From Sorghum bicolor (lineage: Eukaryota; Streptophyta; Magnoliopsida; Poales; Poaceae), in contig NC_012870.2 in assembly GCF_000003195.3 (NCBI RefSeq), positions 38,779,491 to 38,843,490 on the forward strand: a DNA stretch of 64,000 nucleotides, in the 5' to 3' direction. Below, one piece after another: positions 12,091-23,683 of the stretch. The notes under the pieces were generated by a model, which saw only the letters and a program-made list of their open reading frames with translations, was not told the DNA's origin and made no database searches. Positions within the stretch are counted from its first letter, which is position 1. Every line of letters starts with the position of its first letter. A program made the position numbers and the translations under genes.

Positions 12091-13025
12091 TGGATAGGTT
12101 CGCCGATGATGGAAAGTTAGGACAGGGATTTACATCGGCTGATGACTTAATAGAAGTAGATATAGGTAGTGGTGATAAGCTGAGACCTACTTTCATTAGT
12201 GCTAAGTTAGATACTGAATATAAGCAGTAATTAACCGATTTGTTAAAGGAATATAAAGATTGCTTTGCTTGGGATTATACTGAGATGCCTGGATTAGACC
12301 GATCGATTGTTGAACATCGATTGCCTATTAAATCTGGATTTTGGCCACATCAGCAGCCAGCGCGCCGATGTAACCCTAATATTCTTCCTGATATTAAGGC
12401 CGAAATAACCAAACTTATTGAAGCTAAGTTCATTCAACAGTGTCGGTATGCTGAGTGGATTTCCAATGTTGTTCCTGTCTACAAGAAGAATGGAAAACTT
12501 CATGTGTGTATTGATTTTAGAAATATTAACAAAGCTACACCGATGGATGGTTATCCGATGCTAGTTGCCAATTTGTTGGTTGATGCTGCAGCTGGGCATC
12601 GGATTATTAGCTTCATGGATTGCAATGCAGGGTATAATCAAATATTCATGGCTGAAGAAGATATTCCTAAGACTGCATTTAGATGTCCTGATCATGTTGG
12701 GTTATTTGAATAGATAGTCATGACTTTTGGGCTTGAAAAATGCTGGTGCTACTTATCAGAGGGCTATGAATTTTATTTTTCATGAATTCATAGGCATGTT
12801 GGTGGAGATCTATATTGATGATGTAGTGGTTAAGTCTAGAGATTTCGTAAAGCATCTAGCCGATTTACGGAAGATAATTGAATGCACAAGGAAGCATGGT
12901 TTAAAGATGAATCCTAATAAATGTGTGGTTGGTGTATCGGCAGGCCAGTTTCTAGGTTTCATGGTGCATTAGAGAGGAATTGAAATTAGTAGGAGATCTA
13001 TTGATGCAATCAACAAGGTAGTTGC
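12090..13025 (+). pseudogene. B1 reverse transcriptase fragment
   Basis: Homologous to the first third of B3 pol. RT motifs are readable (VPVYKKNGKLHVCIDFR, YIDDVVVKS near 12810), but a stop after GLFE (about 12711), a frame break near 12735 and a stop near 12970 disrupt it. It ends abruptly at 13025 where element E begins, before the rest of RT, the RNase H domains and integrase. Confidence 0.75.
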
Positions 13026-13601
13026 TGTAACAGAACCGTCCAATTTATAAGAATTCAAGTAAATTAGCGACCACAAAGCAGTCAAGCCAATGGACTTGAA
13101 CCCATATAAACCCGGTAGTCCGACGAAATCTCAAAAGACCTCGATTCAACCAACATACAACCAAGACCATACAAGATCAAGCACCGCCATCACAGATTAC
13201 ATACATTCATCACAGAACATAGTTTTACAACACATCGGAGTTCAAATGAAGTTATTACAAACCAGTTTGGTAGCGGAAGCAAAGTAGTTTTGAAACCAAC
13301 ACACACTCAGTTTAATTACATGCCAGATTCATAGTCAACCCACAAAAGCACAACCGAAGATAAAGGAGGTGATCATGCCCATGATCTACTCATCGTCTGT
13401 GGCCGGATGATGATAGTTAGCATAGTAGCCGTGGTAAACGACATCATCTGCAACAAGGGTAAATAAAACCCTGAGTACGAGAATGTACTCAGCTAGACTT
13501 ACCCGTCATAAACCAAAAATAAAGTGACACCAAGGAGTATGCAAGGCTGATCTTTGTGGACTAGTTTGACTCACCTTTTTTGCATAAAAAGCTTTAGTTG
13601 T
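13026..13601 (-). repeat. Element E: LTR 3' end of a Tekay/Del-like chromovirus, minus strand
   Basis: Left edge TGTAACAG is the complement of an LTR ending in CTGTTACA, comparable to the CTGCCACA end of C. The reverse strand also shares a conserved block with the C LTR: GAGTAC..GTACTC, AGGGTTT, then TGTTGCAG (plus coordinates 13450-13490). It has no ORF. It appears inserted in B1 (TSD candidate gttgc) and is itself interrupted at 13601 by B2. The rest is predicted beyond the right edge. Confidence 0.6.
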
Positions 13602-14316
13602 TGTTGACACCGTTTTTGGACACGTACCCGGGGATCAATAAAGTATAGATCGGCAGATGGAGCAACGGTAACTAGTCTGCAGGGAAGTTGCCGATGAAGA
13701 TGGTTGCCGATGAAGAGACGATTGAATGTGACTAAGTCCAGAGGTGGTGACGTGTTCGTGCCGATGATCAGTAATAGTGTTTGCCGATGGCCATAACAGG
13801 AGGTCTGCCGATGACTCTGAAGGAAAGCGTGGAGATTGTCGATTGATCGGTGGCGGTGTCCCGGTCGGTTACAAGGGGATAGTTTTATGTTTTCCTTAGT
13901 AATTTAAATTCGTTTTGTATACGGATTCTGTTCAATTTGGAATTCGAGTCCTAGTCGTGTCTAATTGTAGCTCTTTAAGTAGGGTATAAATGTAGACCCT
14001 AGGGCCTTGTAATGAAGAATCGATCAATCAATCAAACACAAGTTTTTACTCATATTCCAGCATCTACTTTTTCGACCACTTCATCAATATTTTCTTTTTA
14101 TTACGAGTTCTTAGGAATTCGTTGACTTAAGCTTGGCGTGTTCTCAAGTTCCGCGTGATCACCTCTTGGCCGTGACATCCGGGCGCATCGCTATTGTCAG
14201 GACCAAAGTGGTCGAGTTACCACCTTTGTCGATTGTAAGGTCAAATCGGCTGGCACGCCTTAACGTTTAAATCGGGTATTAGCCCTATGTGTTTGCAGAT
14301 CAGTTTTGCATCAACA
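13602..14316 (+). repeat. 5' LTR of B2
   Basis: 715 bp, TGTTGACACC to CATCAACA. A TATA box (TATAAATG) is at 13985-13992. It is clearly diverged from the B3 LTRs, so B2 is an older or separate insertion. Confidence 0.85.
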
Positions 14317-14363
14317 CATCTTTTGGCACGCCTGGCGGGACCAGATTCAAGATTAAGATCGAC

Positions 14364-16552
14364 ATGGCCAATACCGAGTTCGATCTGGAGAACGTCATCC
14401 CTGTGACGGAAGCCAATCTCAGAGATGAGCAAAAGCAAGCTATTGCAAAAGCCATGGAGGACTACAAGCAGCAATGTTTGAAATCCTTCAGCATCAACAG
14501 GAGTGGCGAGGTGATCCAGAAGGAAGCATTGCCGGCACCTCGGTAGATTACTTTTGAAGCCAATCCTGGTAAACTTCAAGACATGGTTGACAATGCAATT
14601 AACCGTGCCTTGATCAATCAAGCTGGTGTGTTGTCCAACACGGTTTTCAATGCTGTGGCCAGAACTTTTAAGGAAGGACAATTGCCACCAAATTATATGG
14701 GCCCTGCCTATCATCAGCAAGGATCACCAGTGGTCACAGCTCCATCGGCTGCTACGGCCGCTGCGGGCACAGAAGCTACTGCCTCTCCAAGCACATTAGG
14801 ACTCACTAATGTGCAATCTACGCCGATGACGACCAATCCATCAACTTCGGATGAGCAAATCAAGCTTGCCACAGATCTATTGGCATCGGCAATGTCGGGA
14901 TCGGTTCCTCCCAATTGGTGGGGTTACGGGATGCCCCCTGAGATGATGTTGAAGACTCCTGGGACATCTCATGTGGTTGGCTTGACAGGCAAGGCTCCTA
15001 TGGCATCGGCACCTCTAAATCTGCCGATGAATCAGAGTCCCCGGAATACTACAACTACTACTGCAAGACCTCATACCGGGAATTCTCAAGCTCCAACATT
15101 CTAGATGCCTAACGCATCGGCAGATTCATTGCCGACGCAACAGAGGTTTATGACACAGCCAGGGTATGTCAATTCAATAATGATGCCCAATTATCAGTCA
15201 TCGGCAGGGCCTATGCTGATGAATTCTAATAGTGGATGGACGATGTAGCTAGTCTTTCCACAGATGACTCAGCAGAATCAACAGGCTGTAGGGTTCCAGC
15301 AAGGACAGATCCAACCTGGGTTTCAGAATCAAGGGTTGGTCAACCAGTCAATGAATCTTGGTCAAGAGATTGGTGGTCAGATGGTTAACCCAATGTTCCA
15401 TGCAGACCGTGCACCTCAGCGACACGTGGAAGCGTATCAGCAAGTGCCAGATCCACAACCACCTCATCGGCAGGATGCCGATGCTTATTGGGCCGATAAG
15501 ATAGCTGAAGTAATGAGAGACAAATTTGGGATAAAACCCAAAGTCAACACTTACTCTTATCGGACACCGTATCCTCCTGCATACGATTTAATTCCACTTC
15601 CAAATCGGTACAAGGTACCAGATTTCACTATGTTTTATGGGTAGGATGATACATCAACTATGGAGCATGTCAATAGGTTCATCATTCAATGTGGAGAAGC
15701 TACTAACAGGGATGAATTGAGGGTTCATCTGTTTTCATCATCTTTGTCTGGATCGGCTTTTACCTGGTTTATTTCATTACCTCCCAACTCAGTGATCACT
15801 TGGGCCAACCTGGAGAAGCAGTTCCACAAGTACTTCTTCTCCGGAGTTCATGAGAAGAAAACTACCGATTTAGTCAGGTTGAAGCAGCGCAATGATGAAT
15901 CGGTTGAAAGCTTTGTGCAAATGTTGCGGGAAGTCAAGAATAAATGTTATAGCCTGGTTCTGGATGATCGGCAGCTTGCCGATTTGGCTTTTCAGGGGCT
16001 GTTGCCACATATCAGAGACAAGTACGCTTCTCAAGAGTTCGAAAGTCTGAGTCACTTGGTACAAAGGATTTCTGACCAAGATATTAAGCTTTTTGAGCCT
16101 AAGAGAGCATGGAATAAAAATGTGTCATTTGTTGATGAGGCAGCCAGCTCAGATTCTGATGAGGAGCCAGTCATCGGCTTGGCAGAATGGGTGAAAAACA
16201 AGAAGCCGATGTCTTGCCCTTTTGGGCATAAAGAGCCAGAGAAGTTTGCATTTGATATTACCAAAGCCGATAGGATATTTGACTTTCTACTTCAGGAAGG
16301 GCAAATCAAATTGTCGCCCAATCATGTGATTCCATCGGCTGAAGAATTAAATAAGATGAAATACTGCAAGTGGCATAATGCAACCTCTCACAACACCAAC
16401 GAGTGTAAGGTTTTTAGGCAACAACTGCAATCGGCTATAAAATCTGGGAGAAACAAGTTTAATAGTTCCAATGCCCAGAAGCCGATGAAGATCGATCAAC
16501 ACCCTTTCCCAACAAATATGTTGGATGCTAAGGAAAAAACCAAGGTCTTTAT
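14364..16552 (+). pseudogene. B2 gag, truncated and with stops
   Basis: Starts at an ATG matching the B3 gag start (ATGGCCAATACCGAG). Stops occur near 14546, 15103, 15247 and 15643. The gag core at 15660-16550 is otherwise open (MEHVNRFIIQCGEATNRDEL, FTWFISLPPNSVITWANLEKQ), with the CX2HX4HX4C knuckle-like motif near 16365-16407. It ends where A3 is inserted, so the protease is missing. Confidence 0.8.
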
Positions 16553-18070
16553 TGACACTAGCTAACACCACTTAGATACTAAGTTGTCATCCCCAGCATG
16601 GTGCCAGAGTGTACAAAGGTATTTATAAATGTAAAGGCTCTCTAGAAAATAATCTATTCTATCCGCAAGCGCACAGATAAAACACCTCATTGTAGCATTT
16701 CACCAGGATAAGTATTCCGGGTATCGTTATTTATAATTCTGCTTAAGAGAACAAAAGGGATGAAATTAAATTAAGGACAAAATCTATCAAGGCATAGACT
16801 AGAGATAAACTTGCAAGAACATGATTACTAATGAGAAACTCGTCACACAGTCACTTACTTTGGCAGGGGGTAAACCATAAAGATAATGATAATGAATTAT
16901 AAGTTCAAGGGATAAAGAACACAGCGATTAGAAAATAGACTACCCCTCATATATGTAGGTGATGTCGGATTAGCTAGAGAATGGATTCTAAGTTATCTAC
17001 TAACTATTAAGTCATAGTCTACTCTAGTTATCTACAAGATCATATATAGCATAAAAGACTCTTCATTCATGTATAAGGAACATTGATAAAGTAAATCAGA
17101 GCATCGCACGACTTACTCCACAATACCGGTTCTGCCTGTCCTATCAACGGAGGGTGGACTATATAAGAATCAATGAAGCTGTCACTATCGCGAACTACCA
17201 CACGACCCGGCCAATAGGATACATTTGCAGATAAAGAACATCTAAGCACCACGCTCACATGTGATCTATCACCTATGTCCCTCGCATCAAGAGCTAAGCG
17301 CTTTGCAAACTTATACATAAACTCATTATCAATTAGAACTATATCAAATATAGAACTAGAACAAACTAAGAACATAATAATTAGAGACATAATGCAATTA
17401 GAACAAAGAATTAGAGAAAGATATGAATAATACCCATCTTTATTACCGAAGATCCGAATCCAGAGCGTAGTGCTCTACTTCTCTAATTGCTATCTAATCA
17501 AACCTCTAAACTTGAAGGATTAGGGAGTAGCTAATTCTAATTCTCTGTGGGCGAGAAGCTCTAAACCCTAACTTTGATGGCTACCTCTGAATAATGATTT
17601 CTTCTCTTCTCCTCCCTCCTCCAGGGGGGAGAGGCCTTGGTTTTATAGTCCCTTCAAGTGAATTTGAGCCGTCGGATCAAACCGACATTGATTGTGTGGT
17701 TTAGATTGATCCTTTAGGTCGGTGGAGTTTAGCCCCGAAGCAGAGTCCTGATTCAACTCCTGGCCAGGGCGGGCGCCCAAGAGGGGTGGGCGGGCGCCCT
17801 GCCCCCGAGCCCGATCCTCTTCTCGTTCGTTCCCGTGGCTTCTAGACTCTTCTAGATTGAAGAAAATTGCGCGACACGTAATTATCTCGTTGTAAACATG
17901 ACATGTGGGCCTTCTCTCCATATTCACTGATAACCCCCTGCAGAAATAGATAAACACCAAAGCTCGTGGAATTCTGTTAGATAAAACCCTAATTCTAGAT
18001 GTTTATTTCATATTGATCCTTTTTTCATGTTTATTTGATTTTTAATTTTAGTACTTAAGGACTGTCAACA
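16553..18070 (-). repeat. 3' LTR of A3
   Basis: The right edge reads, on the minus strand, TGTTGACAGTCCTTAAG, the family-A LTR start. The left edge (about TGACACTAGC on plus) is less certain. Paired GGGCGGGCGCCC blocks lie at about 17766-17800. The PPT follows immediately at 18071. Confidence 0.7.
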
Positions 18071-18086
18071 AACTCCCCCAAGCTTA
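18071..18086 (-). other. Polypurine tract of A3
   Basis: The minus strand reads AAGCTTGGGGGAGTT against the LTR start, identical in kind to those of A1 and A2. Confidence 0.7.
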
Positions 18087-19630
18087 CCCTTTGCTCGTCC
18101 CTGAGCAAATAGCTAAACTCAGATGAATCAGGAGTTGTTTCGATGTTTTCTATCCTGACAGGCACACATGCTTTTATAAAAATTCTTCCAGATTAGAGTG
18201 AAGTGTTATGGAGTCTAATACCTACACTTAAGTCTTAAGTAATTGAAAGACAAAATAATTAAGTCAAGCACTATCCCTCCTGCTATACTTCACCTTTGTT
18301 CCAGAGTTTTTCATAAGTTTTCAAAATAAAACTCAGAGTTCCCAGCAATGATTCTCTCAAGTCTCTCTACATGTGGTATTTGTGGATCCTTACCAAAATA
18401 TCACTTACCTATAGCTAATGGAATATTTAAGTGGAGCTCATATGAGTGAAAAACAGCTCATACATATGTTGTCTAATTGAGCCATGGATCCAAAGGAACT
18501 CAGCATATAATTAAATCAAGATGTGCATGTGTGATGGAGTAAATGATAGTGATAGTAAAAATGTATAAGTGATAATAAAACTTAGTTCTCATTGCTCCTT
18601 ATATTGCTATCTCTCCTCCTCTTTGATCTTTGCTTTAGGAGAACATGGGCTATCTTTTTCTTTTCTGTTTTTTTTCAAGTGGGTAGTAGATACCCCTAAT
18701 TCTACTGTCGGACACTTGTCCATTTTTTCCGCTCACGTGGACATCTTTGTACCCCTAATTTTACTTCGGACACTTGTCCATTTTTACCTCTCGTCTCACT
18801 CTTTTTTTCTTTCTTTTTCCGAGGTTCCGGGCACTTGCCCCTTTTTATTTCCTCGCATATTTTTGCATAACCCATGCCTCTTCTACATTGAATCTTTTTA
18901 GAGAGAGAGAATAACAATACTTGGGACAGTGAGTGATACTATTTTTAGCAATTTTAATGAATGGTGATGGATGGTGTAGTAGATGTGTGCAAGTGAATAT
19001 CTTAATTTAATCACATGAAAAGCTCCTAAGGATCTACACAGCTCGATCAAACTCAATGTAAATATAGTAAAAGATGATATAGCAAGTATGGCTGTTGTAG
19101 GTAGTTTGTTATGCTAGGAACTCATCATGTGATTTGTAAGTTTCCAAAATAAATCTCCAGAACTTAGTGTAGTAGGAACAAGATAAACAGTAGCTCAACT
19201 TTATATTATGCCTTTCTCTTACCTAGACTTTAGTTTTCTACTTCCCACAGATAGTAAATTCAGTTTTAGTAATTCCTGGAAGAACTCTAATATAAAAGCT
19301 AGGTACTTGAAAGTAAGCAAACAGAGCAACCATTCATCATTTCCATCATGCATCTTTTTGGTCTTTTAGTTATTTTTTTCAGAGATTAAACTTAGTAGGA
19401 AAATAAAGCACACTTATCTACATACTCTTTTTATTTTGTTTTCATGTTTATAGAATGCAGTAAATTAAAGCAAGAAAATATTTATTGGGTTTTCTAAGTT
19501 TTTTTCTCTCTAAGATAAATAAAACACTAAAATAGAAAAGGATAAATAAGAAGAGCAAATAAAAACTTACTTCATAAATTGGGGAGGAACTCCCCCAAAC
19601 TAGATGTTGATGTCGGCCTTACCCGAGGTT
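18087..19630 (-). other. Long 3' UTR of A3
   Basis: No gene. It shares many blocks with the 3' UTRs of A1 and A2, for example the ctcctaagg-tctacacagct block near 19022-19045 and the tctactgtcggacacttgtcc block near 18700. The latter is present twice here (18692-18790). Conserved non-coding content suggests a shared cis function or simple common descent. Confidence 0.55.
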
Positions 19631-20034
19631 CTAGAACCGCATCATGGTTGTGATGTTGTCATTCATTGTTGTTGTATCTTGTCTCAGCTCTTGTACTGCA
19701 GCGGCATGGTCCTGGTTCCATTTTTGTTGCTCTTCCAGGAGTCGTCCATGTTCTGCTTGCATGTTCTGGATGTCGAGGAGAGTGTTGTCGGTACGAGTGA
19801 AGAAAGCACCGGCCTCTTGATAGTAGTCATTCGTGAAAGCATAGGAGGCGTCAGAGTATCGTCCTGCATCAAATTGGGGCGGAGGTCTGGATCCTGAAGC
19901 TCCATATGGATCAATGGAGTACCTGCCCGTATGGAAAGGCGGGTTTGTCCACTGGTGGTCTTGGCTCTCCGGCCATGTCTCCTCTGTTGGCTCTTGTGGT
20001 TTCACATGTCGAACCCATGGGTCTCGAAGGACTC
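19631..20034 (-). pseudogene. C-terminal remnant of an A3 ORF (unrecognised)
   Basis: An open minus-strand frame enters from the A1 insertion point and ends at 19631. The visible part is Pro/Tyr-rich, then coiled-coil-like (LLEEQQKWNQDHAAAVQEL). It has no similarity to the acidic PR2 tails of A1 and A2, so A3 may be a different, possibly autonomous, member whose pol lies further upstream, outside the window. I do not recognise a domain. Confidence 0.45.
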
Positions 20035-21267
20035 TGTTGACGGTCCTTAAGTATCAAATTTAATTATCAAATAAATAAAGAAAAGGATCCAAATGAAATC
20101 AACATCTAGACTTAGGGTTTTATCTGACAGAATTCCACGAGTTTTGGTGTTTGTCTATTTCTGCAGGGGGTTATCAGGAAATAAGGAGGAAAGGCCCACA
20201 CGTCGGGATTACATAGAGATATCAACCCACCGTGCAATTTTCTACCATCTAGAAGACTCCAAAAGCCATGGGAAGGAAGCGGAGCCCGAAAGGGGCCAGG
20301 CCCAGGGCGCCCGCCCTGAGGACCTGGGCGCCCGCCCACCTCTAGACTCCGTTCCGGACTCTCTTCGCACACGACGTTCCACCGACCTATTGGATCCAGA
20401 ATAACATAGTACCACCTCGCCTATCGACCCAAAAACGCATAGAAGGGGAGGACTATATAAGGAGACCCCCTCTGGCCCCTGGAGGAGACAAGAAATTATC
20501 ATAGAGATTGAGGGGTGCCCTCGAAGGAAAACCTCTTCTCTAAATAATATTTCTTTTTAGGATTAGCAACCAATGTAAGGTAGAAATAGATCTTCTAGTT
20601 TCTACTAGATTGAGAGAGATAGAGTGGAGGTGTGGATCGGAGGAAGGCCGGCCTGTCGGTGTCTACTCCGAGTTGTACCTACGGGATCAAGTCTCCTAAC
20701 CCGAGGCTTGCTTCTAAGATTCTTCAGTAATTCGACTTCTAATTCTAGTAAGTTCTTGTTTTATTGTTCTTTGGTTTATGAGTTTACTTTAATCCTCTTC
20801 CGGTTGAGTATTAGAGTAATCACTTGTTAGCGTAAACGTGGTGTTTAGGCTAGGGTACTCATAGATATCCCCTGACTAGCTGGACCGTGGTAGTAGCGAG
20901 GAACGTGACAATTCCGAGTTACCTTTGCAGATCACATCTCGTTAGCAGGACGGGTAGGGTTATAGGTGCGGGTCGAACATCCTTTGTGTTGCCTAGATTC
21001 CGTGAGCCTCCCCAATAGAACAGTAGATCATCCTTACCAAGGTTAGAACGAGACTAAGGTTGCAGTCTTCTCTATACATCACTCACATCGAGAGACATTC
21101 TTTGTAGCCTAAAGGGATAGTAGCAATAGATTTGGTTAGTCAGATGCACCCTTTCTCCCAGTGGTAAAAATATAAATACGATACTCTAGAAAACCTCCAG
21201 GGTGAAATGCTCACCGATATCCGTGCGCTTGCGGATCATTTCCTTATTGCGTTACCAAATAACAACA
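20035..21267 (+). repeat. 5' LTR of A1
   Basis: TGTTGACGGTCCTTAAG to AACAACA, 1233 bp. It contains two GGGCGCCCGCCC blocks (about 20298-20340), a TATA box at 20453-20460 and R/U5 downstream. Confidence 0.8.
20453..20460 (+). promoter_or_regulatory. TATA box in A1 5' LTR
   Basis: TATATAA within ggaggactatataaggagac. The same block is present in the 3' LTR at 47608-47614. Confidence 0.65.
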
Positions 21268-21275
21268 AGCATTTC

Positions 21276-21293
21276 TGGCGCCGTTGCCGGGGA
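21276..21293 (+). other. Primer binding site of A1 (tRNA-Asp type)
   Basis: TGGCGCCGTTGCCGGGGA lies eight bases after the LTR. From memory it is complementary to the 3' end of plant tRNA-Asp(GUC), including CCA, as in Athila-type elements. Confidence 0.75.
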
Positions 21294-21380
21294 GAAAGAC
21301 GGTTTGCTGAGATAACTTTGAGTCTTGCTTTTATCTTGTATTATACTTTTATACTTTTATTCTTTTATCTTTTTATTTTT

Positions 21381-22012
21381 ATGGATAACTCAAATTCCAT
21401 ACCTATTATTAAATTCTTTGCACCTTCGGAGACCAACCATAGACCATGGGAGTCAACACGTCCTGCCCCTAATTATGATCTGTGTCCGGAGTTGATTGCA
21501 ATAGGTCAAAACCAACCCTTTTCTATAGCCGAGGTCCTATCTTTTAATAAAAAAGATAATGCACTTTTAGCTACACCTAGGGAATCTATTAATTTTTCTA
21601 TAAATTCTGGTTTAGACCTAGCCCTACAAGACCATGTTTTTCCTAGATATTTTCACATTGGTCTTAATCATATAACCTTTGGTAGAGTCCTTCTTTCTTT
21701 ATCTATTAGTAAAGGAAGGTATGTCTTCATTTGTGGACATCCATCTTGTACTAGTCTTCATAGAAAAATCTTAGAAATAGAGAAGGAATCATCTCCCACA
21801 TGAGGAAAGGAAGTTTCCATAGCCAATTTCCAAACATTTCAATCCCATGATTCGGCTATCCATCCCATCCTTGAGCTTAATAAATTCTACTATGCTCTTT
21901 CTCTTAAACCTCCCGATAATCGTATAAATTTCTCTAGACATCCCATGCATAAGAAGGAGGATCGAGAAGAGCAACATCAATGGCTAGAGGGCATTAAAAA
22001 TCCATGTGCTAT
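21381..22012 (+). pseudogene. A1 5' ORF, first part (unrecognised)
   Basis: ATG at 21381 (MDNSNSIPIIKFFAPSE) opens the first ORF after the PBS. A TGA at 21801-21803 interrupts it, but the same frame then stays open to 22012, where A2 is inserted. The frame continues in register at 30019. The protein is rich in Ser, Asn and Ile; I see no CX2C knuckle and cannot match it to gag or to a known domain. Combined length would be about 310 codons. Confidence 0.5.
22008..22012. repeat. Target site duplication of A2 (left copy, gctat)
   Basis: gctat before TGTTGGG; the partner copy is at 30014-30018 after GTCAACA. Confidence 0.85.
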
Positions 22013-23667
22013 TGTTGGGTATTCTTAACATCATTACCAAAAGTAGACTAAGTTCTCTAATCTAGTAACGGTGCTAAAAATGCCAAACCTATCCCTCACA
22101 CCACTTAAGCCAAGTTGTCATCCCCAGCATGATATAAGAGACGCGGTATTGAAATATGCAATTGCTCTTCTAAATAAATAATAAATGGGATCTGCAAGCG
22201 CACAGATTAATACCGATGCAGCATTTTAACCGGGAAGTATTCCAGGTATCATTATTTATATTTTTACCACTGGGAAGGGATTAGCAATCATCAATATTGA
22301 TTACAGAATAGAATATGAGATTGAGCATCTATCATTGCATGTATAATTGAGAACATTATATCTAACTCATCATACAGGGATAAGTGTCACATAAAGGATA
22401 TATGAAATAATAATAGTGACAAGGATAACTAATCTGATCTAGCCACATAATAAATATGATAAGCACCTCGATTAGATACTCTAGAAAGTCATTAGCATGG
22501 TATTAGAACGAACTACAAGAATATTCCCTAAGTTATTCTTAACTATATAGTCTATCATTAGCATAGTTAGTGCAAGCATACTTAGCAATCATTGCGAGAC
22601 AAGACTACGCCCATGCATAGTGATATTAGCAAGGAACATGAGAAACATAGCAATCACTCCCCTGTAATAATGTTGCTCTGCCAGCCGAATACACGAGAGG
22701 GGGACTATATAAGAATCAATGAAGCTGTCACTATCACGAACCACCCCACGATCTGGCATATTGGGTACAATCGCAGATAAATACGGTATAAGCACCACGC
22801 CTACACAATATCTATCATTTACCCATGGATCCGATGGATAAACGCTATACGATCCTAAGCATGTATATAGATCGTATCTAACTAAGCCAAGTACATAACT
22901 ATGATAAACTAAGAACAATATAATCTTGAATATAAGCAAGTAGAGCAAAGTCATAAGCAATATATTGAAGTAGAACAAAGTCATATTCATAATATTGAAG
23001 AACAAAGATAATTAGAAAGTAATTAGAAGCACAATTAGAGAATTACCAAGAATCCTCTTGACAGATCCGGAAACCAATCGAAGATTGACTCCTTCTAGTT
23101 CTAATCCTATGTAGCTATGCTAATCTAGATATCTAATTGATGTGGTGGCTCTAGTCTTGATCAGAGGCTTCTTCTCCCTTGATGGAACAATGAATTAGGG
23201 TTGAGAGGCTCTCTCCTCCAGGGGCCAGGGGGTCTGGTTTTATAGTCCCTTCAAGTGAATATGGGCCCTTGGATCAAACCGACATAGATTGTATGGTTTA
23301 GATTCATCCTTTAGGTCGGTGGAGATCTCCCGCAAAGCAGAGTCCTGATTGGACTCAGGGGTAGGGCGGGCGCCCAGTAGGACAGGGCGAGCGCCCTGTC
23401 TCTGGCCCCGTTTCGCCTCCGCTTCGGTCTCGTGGCTTCTGGAGTCTTCTAGATGTAAGATAATTGCGCAGCACGTTAATATCTTTACGTAATCCCGACG
23501 TGTGGGCCTTTCTTCCATATTTCCTGATAACCCCCGGCAGAAATAGACAAACACCAAAACTCGTGGAATTCTGTCAGATAAAACCTTAAGTCTAGATCTT
23601 GATTTCATTTGGACCCTTTTCTTTATTTATTTGATAATTAAATTTGATACTTAAGGACCGTCAACAA
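22013..23667 (-). repeat. 3' LTR of A2
   Basis: 1655 bp; the minus strand reads TGTTGACGGTCCTTAAG at 23667 to GAATACCCAACA at 22013. Confidence 0.9.
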
Positions 23668-23683
23668 ACTCCCCCAAGCTTAC
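23668..23683 (-). other. Polypurine tract of A2
   Basis: The minus strand reads AAGCTTGGGGGAGTT against the LTR start at 23667. Confidence 0.75.

Larger units (their letters stand above)
6863..13025 (+). mobile_element. Element B1: truncated Tat-like retrotransposon
   Basis: 5' LTR (6863-8444), gag-protease and the first part of RT follow the same order as in B3 but with many stops and frameshifts. It breaks off inside RT at 13025, where a TGTAACAG terminus of element E begins. The five bases before the break (gttgc, 13021-13025) would be E's target duplication. The rest of pol, any antisense gene and the 3' LTR are predicted to lie right of the window. Confidence 0.8.
13602..16552 (+). mobile_element. 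Element B2: truncated Tat-like retrotransposon
   Basis: 5' LTR and most of gag of family B. Left flank gttgt (13597-13601) is the candidate target duplication in E. The sequence tracks B3 up to about 16550 (AAGGTCTT) and then switches to an LTR of minus-strand element A3. Protease, pol and the 3' LTR are not in the window. Confidence 0.8.
16553..20034 (-). mobile_element. Element A3: 3' end of a minus-strand Athila-like retrotransposon
   Basis: On the minus strand: the C-terminal end of an ORF (20034-19631), a long 3' UTR (19630-18071), a polypurine tract and the 3' LTR (18070-16553). It is inserted in B2 gag at the left and interrupted at 20034 by A1; the candidate A1 target duplication is gactc (20030-20034). 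The 5' part should lie beyond the right edge. Confidence 0.7.

Noticed and set aside
18692..18790. CRISPR-like or tandem array from the doubled tctactgtcggac block
   Set aside because: Only two imperfect units in a plant retrotransposon 3' UTR; a local duplication.
22589..23005. 138-residue minus-strand open frame in A2 LTRs (also 28936-29352)
   Set aside because: Lies wholly within both LTRs and has no recognisable domain; a chance frame in AT-rich sequence.
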